From Paracoccus alcaliphilus (GTDB lineage: Bacteria; Pseudomonadota; Alphaproteobacteria; Rhodobacterales; Rhodobacteraceae), in the NCBI RefSeq assembly GCF_028553725.1, contig NZ_CP067124.1, forward strand, positions 1,250,001-1,314,000: a stretch of 64,000 bases of DNA, read 5' to 3'. The notes under the pieces are model-generated. The model saw only the letters and a list, made by a program, of their open reading frames with translations. It did no database searches and had not been told where the DNA came from. Shown here one piece after another: positions 20,105 to 29,421 of the stretch. The translations under genes and the position numbers were made by a program. Numbering within the stretch: position 1 is the first letter of the stretch; each line of letters opens with the position of its first letter.

Positions 20105-20138
20105 GGAAGTGGACCAAACCTGCGAATGATCCACTTCC
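20105..20138. promoter_or_regulatory. perfect inverted repeat before the cargo gene
   Basis: GGAAGTGGA at 20105-20113 is perfectly inverted at 20130-20138 (TCCACTTCC), with a 16-base spacer. It lies 37-70 bases upstream of the chosen cargo-gene start, in the largest gap of the island (20069-20257). An operator or RNA hairpin is possible. No U-tract follows on the minus strand, so it is not a standard terminator. Confidence 0.5.
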
Positions 20139-20257
20139 AGGGACTTGAACCCTTCGGCAATTGCCGACCAGTCATCGACGACTCGAACGCGGCTTCCCGG
20201 ATCGAGGTCCCCTTCAGCCTAGCATTTCCGCGGTCCTTTTCCAAAGCATATCTCCGC

Positions 20258-23200
20258 TCAGGGCAGGGTCGTGGGGCGGCTGGGCAGGCCCGGACCCGAA
20301 TAGGCATTGTCGGCGAAAGCGCCGATGAAGATGTCGGGGCGGCCCCAGCTTGGTTCGTCATTTCCAAGGCTGACCCAGCGGATCCCGACCGAGGTGCCGT
20401 GGCAGAAATTCCCCCGGACCTCGACCAGCGGGCCGAACCAGCCCCACAGGCGGATGCCGTCGCAATCCAGTCCGATCGGCCCTTCGCCATCCGCCAGCGG
20501 CATATAGGCGGGGTCGATGATCTGGTTGCCGTTGATCCGCGCCGACAGGGTGCTGCCGATCCAGATGCCGCCGCGCTGGCGGGCCTGCCACGGCAGGCGC
20601 AGCCCGATGCGGTTGTCCTGCACCTCGACCGCATGCAGGAACACGAAATTCGACTGCTGGCGCGTGGATCCGGCGACGCGGATCCCCTGGGTAAAGCCCG
20701 AAATCCGGTTGCCCCGGATGCGCGCGCCTTGCCCCGGCTGTGTCAGCAGCGCGGCGACCGGGCGCGGCAGCGCCTTGCTCCGTACCGGCCCACGAGAGGC
20801 GGCGACCGTGATCCCGGTGCGGCCATGTGTCACCGCATTGGTGGCGATCAGCCCGTCGCGCAGGGGCTGGAACGACGGTCCCATGCCGGTCGGGATGGTC
20901 ACGGGCGAAGCGAGGCCGAACACCGCGCGGGCAAGGTTCTGGCGGAAGTCGCGCAGGTAATTGTCCATGATCTCGGGCGGGAAGGTGCCGCCGCCGGGGG
21001 GTTGGTTTGCTCTGGCGATCCGCTCCCACAATTGCGCGTCAAGCGAGACATGCGTGGTGAAGCTCAGCGTATCGCGGCCCCAGATGCCGTTCGCCATGAC
21101 GATACCGTGGCGCGCGACGATGGGCGGGCCGTGCGGCGAGGCGAAGGAAAAGACCGGGCTGCCGACGAAATCGAAGCCGCCATCGCCTCGGTGCAGGGTG
21201 ATGCGGTCGATCAGCACCTCGCCGGTGGCGCGCAGGGTCTCGGCCCCAAGGGCCAGATCGGCGTCGAAGGCAAAGACCTCGGGCCGGGTGGCGATCACGT
21301 TGTCGCAGATCTCGGCATGGCCGGGATCGGCGGCGGTGACGCCGCTGTCGAATTGCCCAAGGCTCAGCGTGCAGCGCCGCATGGCGAATGTGCGGGTCGG
21401 GCGGCCCGGTGCCGAGACCTGCCGGATGGCCGAGGGGCCGGGTCCGTCAAGGCCGGCCGCCGTCACGCGGATCTGGTCCAGCCGTACCTCGGCGCAATCG
21501 ACGAAATCGATCACCGCGCCATCGCCCGCCGCCATCGCCTCGACCGCGAAATCGCGCAGATCGACCGAGCGGCAGCGTTCAAAGCGGATGATCCGGCGCA
21601 GGTTGCCGCGCAGGATCGTGCCCGGCCCGATGCCGCCGACGATCAGGTCGCCCTTGTCGGCCACCACGATGGTTTCGGTCAGATCGCGCACGCCCGCGTT
21701 CAGGCAGATGCGGGCATTGCCATCCGCCGGGATCGTGTCGATCACCGTCTGGACCGGGGCGCCGGGCGGCACCGCGATTTCGCCGCAACCGTCCGACAGG
21801 CGCAGGAACAGCTCGTCCAGCGCCTCTTGCACGGTATCGGCCCCGGTGCCGACGCGGGTGCCGTCATAGGCGGTGAAATCGGCCTCTTGCTGGCACAGCT
21901 TGCGACTGCGGCTGTCCAGCCATGCGCGCAGGATCATCGGCGTGGCGGCCGCGTCGCGTTCCAGCAGGGCCAGCGGCGCGAACAGGCGTTCGGGGCCGTG
22001 GGCGGTGGTGACGGCGGGGCCGTTGGCCTGCGGGGCCAGCACGCGGGCCTCGGCCTGCCACCAGTCGCCCGGCTCGAACGCGCCGTCGATTTCGGCGATC
22101 AGCCCGTCCTCCAGCGGCAGGGTGGCCGCGCCGGTGCCGGGGCGTTCCAGAATGCCCGACCACAGCCGCAGTTTCAGCCCCTCATCCCCCAAGGGCGCGG
22201 GGTCGAAGGGCGGCGCGGGGGTTTCCGTCAGCGCATCCAGCAGCCGGAATTCGCGCAGCGATCCGGCGACGACATCGCCGCCGTCCAGCCGGAACAGCAT
22301 CCCCTGCATCCGTTGCGGACGGCGAAACCCAAGGGCATTGACCGCGCCGGGTGCGGCATCGCCACGTTCGATCGCGTCCGAGGTCAGCTCGACCAGATCA
22401 CCCGCCCGCAGCGGGTCGTTCACGCCGATGCGGATATGGGTGACGGCCGCGCCCGGCGGCTGGTCGGGCATCAGTGTGCAGGGCCACAGCCCCGCCGCAT
22501 TGTCGCGCGACCATTTGAACCGGGTCAGCGCACCCGCCCCGGTCGTGACCTCATGCACCGCCAGCCGATACAGCCGGTTTTCCGTGCCGCTGTAGCCGCC
22601 CGGCACCGGCAGATCGCAGGGATCGGCGGCGGCAGTGCCCGCGCTGGTCCCGAAACTGACGCGGCCCGTCGGCAGGCTCACGCGGGCGAAGGCCCCGGCG
22701 ATGGCGGCGGGCTCGGCCAGGCCGGTGACAGGGGCCAGCTTGACCTGCGCCACCAGTTCCGAGCGGCTGGTCGTCTCGCGCCCCGGCCCCAGCGCCTGTT
22801 CGCGCAAGCCGGGATCCTCGACGGCGGTGACGACACGTTCGGACAGTTCCAGATAGGCCGCAAGCCGCGATCCGACCGCCCCGCCCGAGGCCGCGCGCAA
22901 CTGATCCGCCGCCGGGCCGGTCAGGTCGGGCCAGACGGCATCGGATGCGGTGGCCAGTAGCCCGCCGATCTGAAAGCCGCCCGCGCACCAATGCAGCACG
23001 GCGGCGGCATCTGCGGGGGCCTCGGTCTCGATCAGGGCCAGCCAGCAGGGCTGCGGGCCGGCGGCGAACACGGTCTGCGCGCCGTTCAGCGTGACCGGGA
23101 ATGGCGCGTAATCGCCGCCCGCCGGGATGTTGACGGGGGTGCCTGCGACGCTGACCGTCACCGCCTGATCGGCGCGCATCCAGACCCGGCAGGGGGTCGG

Positions 23201-23575
23201 CGCGTCCAGCGGATCGCGCAGCGGGATGGTCACCGTGCCCGCGCCGCCATTGATCTGCAAGCCCGGCAGCCGCTGCAGATACCGGCGCGAGAAATCCCGC
23301 ACCGCGCTGGCCCCGCCTGCCACCTGCGGCATCTGCCCCAGCACCGGGTCGAACATCGCCAGCAGCCGCCCCGGCGTCACGAAGAATCCCAGATCAGTCG
23401 CGCCGCTGTCGCAGGCCACATGGGCCAGCCCCTGCCGGTCGATCCGGTCGCTGGCATCCATCAGCGCATGCAGGTCGCTGTCGAGGATCGGCGCGCCCTG
23501 TCGCGGCAGCACCCGCCTGTAATCCCGTCCCCGCTTGGCGTCAGGCCGGTGTCCGCGCGAAAAGTCCCCTTCCAT
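20258..23575 (-). CDS. DUF6519-type right-handed beta-helix eCIS surface/fibre protein
   Basis: A 1,105-residue protein starting 23575 after a GGGAGGA ribosome site. The N-terminus (MEGDFSRGHRPDAKRGRDY, then VLPRQGAPILDSDLHALMD) matches the DUF6519 opening found in actinobacterial-type injection clusters. The second half has repeated short turns such as IRGNRISGFTQGIRV and NRIGLRLPWQARQRGGIWIG, and ends with IRLWGWFGPLVEVRGNFCHG, typical of parallel beta-helix (NosD/pectate-lyase-like) folds. It is likely displayed at the baseplate and may contact the target or host surface. Function by similarity and position only. Confidence 0.75.
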   Translation of the reverse strand: MEGDFSRGHRPDAKRGRDYRRVLPRQGAPILDSDLHALMDASDRIDRQGLAHVACDSGATDLGFFVTPGRLLAMFDPVLGQMPQVAGGASAVRDFSRRYLQRLPGLQINGGAGTVTIPLRDPLDAPTPCRVWMRADQAVTVSVAGTPVNIPAGGDYAPFPVTLNGAQTVFAAGPQPCWLALIETEAPADAAAVLHWCAGGFQIGGLLATASDAVWPDLTGPAADQLRAASGGAVGSRLAAYLELSERVVTAVEDPGLREQALGPGRETTSRSELVAQVKLAPVTGLAEPAAIAGAFARVSLPTGRVSFGTSAGTAAADPCDLPVPGGYSGTENRLYRLAVHEVTTGAGALTRFKWSRDNAAGLWPCTLMPDQPPGAAVTHIRIGVNDPLRAGDLVELTSDAIERGDAAPGAVNALGFRRPQRMQGMLFRLDGGDVVAGSLREFRLLDALTETPAPPFDPAPLGDEGLKLRLWSGILERPGTGAATLPLEDGLIAEIDGAFEPGDWWQAEARVLAPQANGPAVTTAHGPERLFAPLALLERDAAATPMILRAWLDSRSRKLCQQEADFTAYDGTRVGTGADTVQEALDELFLRLSDGCGEIAVPPGAPVQTVIDTIPADGNARICLNAGVRDLTETIVVADKGDLIVGGIGPGTILRGNLRRIIRFERCRSVDLRDFAVEAMAAGDGAVIDFVDCAEVRLDQIRVTAAGLDGPGPSAIRQVSAPGRPTRTFAMRRCTLSLGQFDSGVTAADPGHAEICDNVIATRPEVFAFDADLALGAETLRATGEVLIDRITLHRGDGGFDFVGSPVFSFASPHGPPIVARHGIVMANGIWGRDTLSFTTHVSLDAQLWERIARANQPPGGGTFPPEIMDNYLRDFRQNLARAVFGLASPVTIPTGMGPSFQPLRDGLIATNAVTHGRTGITVAASRGPVRSKALPRPVAALLTQPGQGARIRGNRISGFTQGIRVAGSTRQQSNFVFLHAVEVQDNRIGLRLPWQARQRGGIWIGSTLSARINGNQIIDPAYMPLADGEGPIGLDCDGIRLWGWFGPLVEVRGNFCHGTSVGIRWVSLGNDEPSWGRPDIFIGAFADNAYSGPGLPSRPTTLP

Positions 23576-23627
23576 GGCCTGTCCTCCCTGTCATCCGCCG
23601 CGCAAGGGCGGCACGATTCCTGTGCGG

Positions 23628-23644
23628 CCGGGCATCATGCCCGG
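23628..23644 (-). repeat. palindrome across a stop codon
   Basis: A 17-base palindrome (8-base perfect arms CCGGGCAT/ATGCCCGG, one central base) overlaps the stop codon of the gpI-like gene. It heads a 59-base gap, the first real break after a long run of overlapping or abutting genes. No U-tract follows, so it may be an RNA-stability or partial termination element. Confidence 0.5.
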
Positions 23645-26600
23645 GCCACGATTCCCGTCCTCAGCCCCGCAGGCGTGTGTTCGGCCAGACGCCGCCCCAG
23701 CCCCGCGTAAAGTTCCCCCAGCCTTGCCGCATTGAAGGCGCCGATCTCTCCGCCATCCGAGGCGCCGGTCAGTACCCGCCCGTCGCCCTGCGCATCCAGC
23801 CGCAGAAAGGCCGGGTCGCGGCGTTCGCGGCTGACAAAGGGCGGGCGGATGGGCTGGCCGGTTGCGGGGTCGGTTTCCAGCACCCGATGGCGGCGCGGGG
23901 TCTGGCTGCCCGCACCGACCAGCGAATAGCGCAGGCAGCCCCGAAAGCGTTCCTGCGCCAGCAGCAGCCCCGCGACGATGGTGTCGGACAGTTCGGCCTG
24001 CCCGATTTCGACCCGGCCCAGCAGGGTGGCGCGTTCGGTGGCCAGTCGCGCCAGCGGTGCCAGCAGCGCAGACTGGCTGTCCTCGGCGGCGGTGATGATG
24101 GAATCGGTCAGTTCGACCTCTCCCGGCTCGTCGATCTCCAGCGGGCCAAGCAGGCAGCGCCGGATCGCGGCGCGTTCGACCCCTGCGGCCTCGAACAGGT
24201 GCAGATGCAGGGTGATGTCGGCGCGCAGCACGCTGACGAACCCCAGCAGGATCTGCTGTGCCGGGGGCAGGTCCAGCGTGGTCCCGGCGGCGCCCGCGCG
24301 CGTCAGGGCGATGCCGCCAAGCGTCAGCGCGTCATAGCTGGCCGCGCCGGGGGTCGAGCTGGCGATCTGGATCACCGGACGCTCGAACGGGGCGGCGCGC
24401 AGTTCCAGCCGGGTGGGGGCGGCGGGCCAGATCAGCGTCTCGGCGGGATAGAAGCCGGAATCGACGATCTCGATGACCTCTTCGGGCGCGGTGGCCGCCG
24501 CCAGTGCCTCGGCGACACTGCGATGCAGCGGCAGGTCCAAAAGCGCGGGCGAGGCGGCACCACCCAGATGCCCCTGAGCCGAGACCAGCCGCGTCGGCGC
24601 CGGGCGCAGGCCCAGCCAGCGGCGGTGATCGACGGGCAGCGCGCCGAGGGGCATGGTCGCGCCCTCTTGCAGGTCCACGGTGACCGGATCCGGCGCGGCA
24701 ATCCCGGCAGAGGGCGGATGCGGCACCATCCCGTCGCCGGTATTCATCGCGAACAGCCCGAAACGCGGGTCGATATCCAGCCGTCCGGGCCGCGTCGGTT
24801 CCAGCACATCGGGGCCGGATTCGTTCTGCCACGCGCACAGCCGCCGCCAGCCCGCCTCTCGCCGTCGCATGGTCAGCGGGCCGGGCAGGGGGGCGGCATC
24901 GCCCAGCCCGCGCCGCATCGGCGTCGTCGTCCCCGCCAGCCAGGTCGAGCCATCCGCGCCCACCTGCACCGCCACGCTGTGCCGCGCCAGCGCCGGGCCG
25001 CGCGGCCAGAAGGCGCTGCCATCGGGCGCGGTCTCGGCAGTTTCCGAGGCGATGAGTTCGGGCAGATGGATCAGCACCGCGCTGCCGTTGAAACCGGTGA
25101 ATGCGACCTCGGCCGGAGTCAGGATCGCGCTGTTGACGCTGGATTCAAAGCGCAGCGACAGCGCCAGATCGGACGGCCCGGCGGCCATGATCGCGCCCAG
25201 CTGGCCGAACCGCGCGGGCAGAGCGGGGGCGGCCAGCGGCACGCCGTCGGCACCGATGGCGGACCATTCGGCGCTGCGCGGGTCGGGGCCGGTCCAGTCC
25301 AGCCGCAGCATCGGCGCGAAATGGCGCTGACCGGCGAAGAAGGACAGCGCAAGGACCAGTGCGCAGCGGGTGGCGGGGGTTGCGGGCAGCAGACCGCTGG
25401 CCCGCAGCACATTGCCGCCATGCAGGACGGCGGGCGCGGCACCGGGCGCGGCCAGTGCCGGGGCAAAGGGGGCGCGTTCGGCGCTGCCTGCGGCCTCGGG
25501 CCAGACCGGACCCGCCGGGTTCGAGGCCAGCGCGCGGGCCGGCAACGCGCCCGCCACCAGCGGCAGGGGCTCATGCAGCGAGCCGTCGGCGCCGATCCAG
25601 TAAAGCCGCTCTCCGGTGATGCGCTGTTCGGGGATGCGCAGATACAGCCCGCCGCGCAGATAACCCGCCCGCGCCAGATCGGGCGGGGTCGCGGCGCGAG
25701 CGGCGGCGGCGGTGCTGCCCGCCACCTCGATCACCGTTGTCCCGATCATGCGGCTGGCGGCGGGGGCCTGCGGGCGCAGGCGCAGCAGCATGACGTGATC
25801 CCCGGCCACATCGCCCGCGCCGGGCGCGGTGCCGGTCACGCCCGCCGGGCCGATGGTGATCTGGCCGCGCATCTCGGCCAGCGCCAGATCGGGCAGGTTG
25901 CCGGTCAGAGGGGCGGCGATCAGCCCGATCTCGACCGGGCCGGAACAGCGCCTTGTGTCGGTCTCGATCAGGGTCAGGGTGGCGGGACTGCGGCCAAGGG
26001 CATTGTCGGCGGGCGCGCGGCTGGCGCTGCGCTGCACGGGTGTTGCGGGCCGGGATGCGGCGGCGGGAACGCCGGTCAGACGGACGGCAAAGCGCCCCTC
26101 GGCCCCGAACCATGCGCCGGGATTCTCGGCGAACAGCCCATCGGGCAGGCGGTCGGTGCCGGGGCGGTCCTCCAGCCCCGCCGCGCGTACCCGCAGCGCC
26201 CGCCACGCATTGTCCGCATCAAAGGCAAAGCGCCGGTCATCCGCGCCCGGCGGCAATTCGTGACAGGCCGCGTGGCGCAGGGGGTGAAGCTGCGTCGGAA
26301 AGGCCCAGTGGATCAGGTGGCGGGGATGGACATGGCCGGAATCGGGGCCGATGGGCCGCGGATCGAACAGCCGCATCAGCCCGGCCAGCGGGCCAGAGGC
26401 GCGGTCGGCGGTCGAGGCCGGGCGCAGATCGGCCATGACCCGTTCGGGCCGGATCAGGTTCAGGTCCTGCGTCAGGATCAGCGCCTTCCAGCCCTCGGCC
26501 AGCGCCACCTGCCGGTCGGACAGGATCCGCGCCATCTCCTCCAGCATCAGCGGCGTGCCCTTGCGCCGCCGCCAGCCCATCGCCGCGCCAAGGTTGCGCC

Positions 26601-26892
26601 GGTTGGCCTCGGCATCGCGAAAGACCAGATCCAGCCCGATCGAGGCGGCCAGCGCGGGCAGCATCTCTTCTCCGGCGCTTTCGATGAACAGATCGGCGTA
26701 AAGTTCCTCGACCGACTGGCGGGTGGCGGCAAGGGGGGCGGCCAGCGCCTCGATCATGGCCAGAAGCTCGGCCGGTTCGGGCGGCATGGCCTGCGCGGCG
26801 GCGCGGTCGCGGCGCTTGTAATATTCGGGCACCAGCGCATAAAGCAGATCGCGCGTGCGGTTCAGGTGGTCGCGGTCATAGGGATAGCTCAT
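23635..26892 (-). CDS. gpI-like baseplate/tail protein with beta-helix-like C-terminus
   Basis: A 1,085-residue protein. The first 150 residues look like phage tail protein I: YALVPEYYKRRDRAA, an IEALAAPLAATRQSVEELYAD helix, then RRRKGTPLMLEEMARIL. The centre is variable beta-rich sequence. The C-terminal 300 residues (SVAEALAAATAPEEVIEIVD; GRVEIGQAELSDTIVAG; ASDGGEIGAFN) resemble a beta-helix and end as in related actinobacterial-type eCIS proteins. The start overlaps the stop of the upstream gpJ-like gene (ATGA). It should join the wedge to peripheral fibres. It is much longer than phage gpI (about 200 residues), a normal feature of this eCIS type. Confidence 0.75.
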   Translation of the reverse strand: MSYPYDRDHLNRTRDLLYALVPEYYKRRDRAAAQAMPPEPAELLAMIEALAAPLAATRQSVEELYADLFIESAGEEMLPALAASIGLDLVFRDAEANRRNLGAAMGWRRRKGTPLMLEEMARILSDRQVALAEGWKALILTQDLNLIRPERVMADLRPASTADRASGPLAGLMRLFDPRPIGPDSGHVHPRHLIHWAFPTQLHPLRHAACHELPPGADDRRFAFDADNAWRALRVRAAGLEDRPGTDRLPDGLFAENPGAWFGAEGRFAVRLTGVPAAASRPATPVQRSASRAPADNALGRSPATLTLIETDTRRCSGPVEIGLIAAPLTGNLPDLALAEMRGQITIGPAGVTGTAPGAGDVAGDHVMLLRLRPQAPAASRMIGTTVIEVAGSTAAAARAATPPDLARAGYLRGGLYLRIPEQRITGERLYWIGADGSLHEPLPLVAGALPARALASNPAGPVWPEAAGSAERAPFAPALAAPGAAPAVLHGGNVLRASGLLPATPATRCALVLALSFFAGQRHFAPMLRLDWTGPDPRSAEWSAIGADGVPLAAPALPARFGQLGAIMAAGPSDLALSLRFESSVNSAILTPAEVAFTGFNGSAVLIHLPELIASETAETAPDGSAFWPRGPALARHSVAVQVGADGSTWLAGTTTPMRRGLGDAAPLPGPLTMRRREAGWRRLCAWQNESGPDVLEPTRPGRLDIDPRFGLFAMNTGDGMVPHPPSAGIAAPDPVTVDLQEGATMPLGALPVDHRRWLGLRPAPTRLVSAQGHLGGAASPALLDLPLHRSVAEALAAATAPEEVIEIVDSGFYPAETLIWPAAPTRLELRAAPFERPVIQIASSTPGAASYDALTLGGIALTRAGAAGTTLDLPPAQQILLGFVSVLRADITLHLHLFEAAGVERAAIRRCLLGPLEIDEPGEVELTDSIITAAEDSQSALLAPLARLATERATLLGRVEIGQAELSDTIVAGLLLAQERFRGCLRYSLVGAGSQTPRRHRVLETDPATGQPIRPPFVSRERRDPAFLRLDAQGDGRVLTGASDGGEIGAFNAARLGELYAGLGRRLAEHTPAGLRTGIVARA

Positions 26893-29417
26893 GGCGCGGC
26901 CCCCAGTTCGGTGCGGTCCAGCGCGCCCGGCTCGACCATCTGGATATCCAGCGCCGAGGGTTCAAGCCGCAGCCATTGCCGGGTGCTGGCATGGATGATG
27001 TCGGCGACCTCGGGGCCGCCCGGCTGGGCCAGCCGAAAGCGCAGGGCCAGCACGCCGCTGATGCCGGGGCGTTCCAGCAGCCGCGCATACAGACCCGACA
27101 GCGATTGCGGCGCGGACAGTTCGCGGCCCGCGAAGGTGAACAGGCCCGGCGCGTCGGATCCGCCCAGCAGCACCGTTTCGGCGTCCAGCCGCACGGCCTC
27201 GGCCAGCCATGCCCGGTCACGCTCTATCCGCAGGGTCAGGGTGATATCGACGGGTTGCGGGGCGGTGACGATCAGCGCCAGCCCGGTATCGCGGCGCGCA
27301 TCCAGAAAGGCGGTGAAGGCGGCCAGATCAGCGGGGCCGCCGCCTTCGGCATCGGCGGCGACCAGCTCGATCCCCGCGCCGTCGCGCCAGCGGGCCGAGG
27401 CGCGGCTGATCCCGGGATAGAGCAGCGCCAGATCGGCGTGATCCTCGACCGAGACCGCGCGGTCAAAGACCCGGACCGGGCGCGTGGCCTGTCGCGCAAT
27501 GTCATCGGCGCCTGCGGGATCGGCGCCGCCCGCGATGGGCAGCGGGTTCGTCACGCCCTCGATCAGCGGCGATGCCTTGCGGATGCGGCTGAGCCTGCCG
27601 GCGCCGGTATTGCCCGCCAGCCCCAGCCCCATGCGATAGGCGGCGGTGACATTGCGCCGGCCCGAGGGCGGGATGGCGCCGCGCCCTTCGCCGCCGAAAC
27701 GGATGCGGACCTCGCCCGCCGCGTCGGTCTGCGCGACATGGGTCCGGGCATCGGGGCTGGCCTCGTGGAAATCCGGGGCCAGATCCCACAACACGCCATC
27801 GACGCGGATCTGCAACGCCATGCGGGGGCCAAGCGCGCCGGGCAGGCGGGTGACGGGGGCGTGTTTCAGCGCGAATTCCTGATGCGGCGTGACCCCGTCG
27901 GAACTGCCGAGGATGTCCTCTTTCGCCTCGCCGTGGCTGACGCGGATGACATTGCCCAGCACCTCGACATCGCCCATCGGCCAGTCCGGGGGGAAACCGC
28001 CCGGCACCTCCAGCCGCAGGGTCCAGAGGCTGCCTGTGTTTGGGGGCTTGATCGCGGCGAATGTGGCCTCGCGCGCCTCGCCGGTCGAGACGCGGCGCAG
28101 AATCGCGGGACGGCCGGGGCGCATGGCGGACAGATCGGCCGCGACCTCGAATTCCGGCTGAAGCGGCGCAAGGTTCGGGATCATCGGCAGGGGGTGCAGT
28201 ATCTCGGACCAGCCGGTCAGAATATGGGCGTCCAGCGGGAATTGTGTCCAGACCCGCGGCGGCATCGCGGGCGACAGCATTGCCAGTTCCAGCATGGCCA
28301 CACGCCGCGACAGCGCCGTTGTCGTGACGGTCCGCTGGGTCGTGACGGATACCGTGCCCGCGCCCGGTGCCGTCGAGGTCAGGATTCTGGGTTGTTCGGT
28401 CACCTCGCGGCGCAGGAAGGTCACGACGGTCTCGCCCAATGCGGCAAGGCCATAGACATCGGCCCGGTCGAGGAACAGCACCACCACCCTGTCGCCCGGC
28501 GCGGGCGGGTCCTTCAGCGTTTCCGACAGCAGCAGCGCATTCCCCGTTGCGGTGGGCTCGGTATAACCGAAGCCGGTGGTGCCCGTCTGATCGTGGGACG
28601 AGACAGGCGGGGGATGACCCGGTGTCGCCAGTCTGTTGGCGGGCCACAGCGTCGCCGGCGCGTTCCAGCCGAACAGCCGCAGGTGATGACGCGGACGGGC
28701 AAGGATGCGATAGCCGGTCTGCCAATCCGCCGCCGTGCCCGCACCCGCAAAGGCATGCCCGCCAATATGCTGCAATGCGATCTGCGGCGGCTGGCTGGCC
28801 TCCATCGCATCGGCGACACGAAAGACGCCGGTGCCGCGCGCGCCTTCAAGAATGACGATCTCATCGCGGGACAACCCGTGGCGCTTGCTCAGCCGCAGCG
28901 TCAAGGCACCTTCGACCGTCTGGACGGGATCGAAGATTTCGGCCAGCGCCGGGCGGATGGCGTTCCATTGCGCATCGACGCGGGCCTTGGCCAGCGTCTC
29001 GAAGGTCTGCGCTTTGGCCTCTCCCAGCGGCGAGGTCTGCAAGGCGAAACCCTGCGGCAACTCGCCCGACAGCCCGGGCTTGACGGTGAAGGCCGCCAGT
29101 CCGGTCGCCGCCGCGCCGGGGGCGGGGCTGTGCGCCAGCTTGCGGGCGTGCCGGGTCAGGTTCCCCGCCAGCCGGGCCGAGCCGAGGCTGGCCTCCCGCG
29201 CATAAAGGCTTTGATGTTCGCCAAGGATATGGGCGATCAGCGCGGGCAGTTCGATCAGCGTGCGGGCAAGGCCGCGCCCCTTGGCCGGGATCTCGATTCC
29301 GTGGTGGTCGTGGGCGACGGTTTCGGCCAGCGCGACCAAAGCGTTGAAATCCGGCCCGAAATAGCGGTCGCTGCCACGGGGCGAGGGGCTGGGGCGATGG
29401 ATCGGCGGACGGGACAT
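26889..29417 (-). CDS. second large baseplate assembly protein (gpJ-like, Afp12-type)
   Basis: An 842-residue protein starting 29417, four bases after the preceding gene. It opens MSRPPIHRPSPSPRGSDRY and has a long N-terminal region with LARTLIELPALIAHILGEHQ. The gpJ-like core and the C-terminal part (GITRPVRVFDRAVSVEDHAD-like region and LYPGISRASARW) follow. eCIS loci usually carry two consecutive large wedge proteins and this is the second. It should form the baseplate wedge with gp25. The family call rests on length, order and local motifs; the detailed fold is inferred. Confidence 0.75.
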   Translation of the reverse strand: MSRPPIHRPSPSPRGSDRYFGPDFNALVALAETVAHDHHGIEIPAKGRGLARTLIELPALIAHILGEHQSLYAREASLGSARLAGNLTRHARKLAHSPAPGAAATGLAAFTVKPGLSGELPQGFALQTSPLGEAKAQTFETLAKARVDAQWNAIRPALAEIFDPVQTVEGALTLRLSKRHGLSRDEIVILEGARGTGVFRVADAMEASQPPQIALQHIGGHAFAGAGTAADWQTGYRILARPRHHLRLFGWNAPATLWPANRLATPGHPPPVSSHDQTGTTGFGYTEPTATGNALLLSETLKDPPAPGDRVVVLFLDRADVYGLAALGETVVTFLRREVTEQPRILTSTAPGAGTVSVTTQRTVTTTALSRRVAMLELAMLSPAMPPRVWTQFPLDAHILTGWSEILHPLPMIPNLAPLQPEFEVAADLSAMRPGRPAILRRVSTGEAREATFAAIKPPNTGSLWTLRLEVPGGFPPDWPMGDVEVLGNVIRVSHGEAKEDILGSSDGVTPHQEFALKHAPVTRLPGALGPRMALQIRVDGVLWDLAPDFHEASPDARTHVAQTDAAGEVRIRFGGEGRGAIPPSGRRNVTAAYRMGLGLAGNTGAGRLSRIRKASPLIEGVTNPLPIAGGADPAGADDIARQATRPVRVFDRAVSVEDHADLALLYPGISRASARWRDGAGIELVAADAEGGGPADLAAFTAFLDARRDTGLALIVTAPQPVDITLTLRIERDRAWLAEAVRLDAETVLLGGSDAPGLFTFAGRELSAPQSLSGLYARLLERPGISGVLALRFRLAQPGGPEVADIIHASTRQWLRLEPSALDIQMVEPGALDRTELGAAP

Positions 29418-29421
29418 GGTG

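Noticed and set aside
20101..20160. tRNA gene suggested by a T-arm-like GGGTTCAAGTCCC (minus strand)
   Set aside because: Only a 4-bp T-stem forms and no matching 5' acceptor strand, D-arm or anticodon arm lies upstream.
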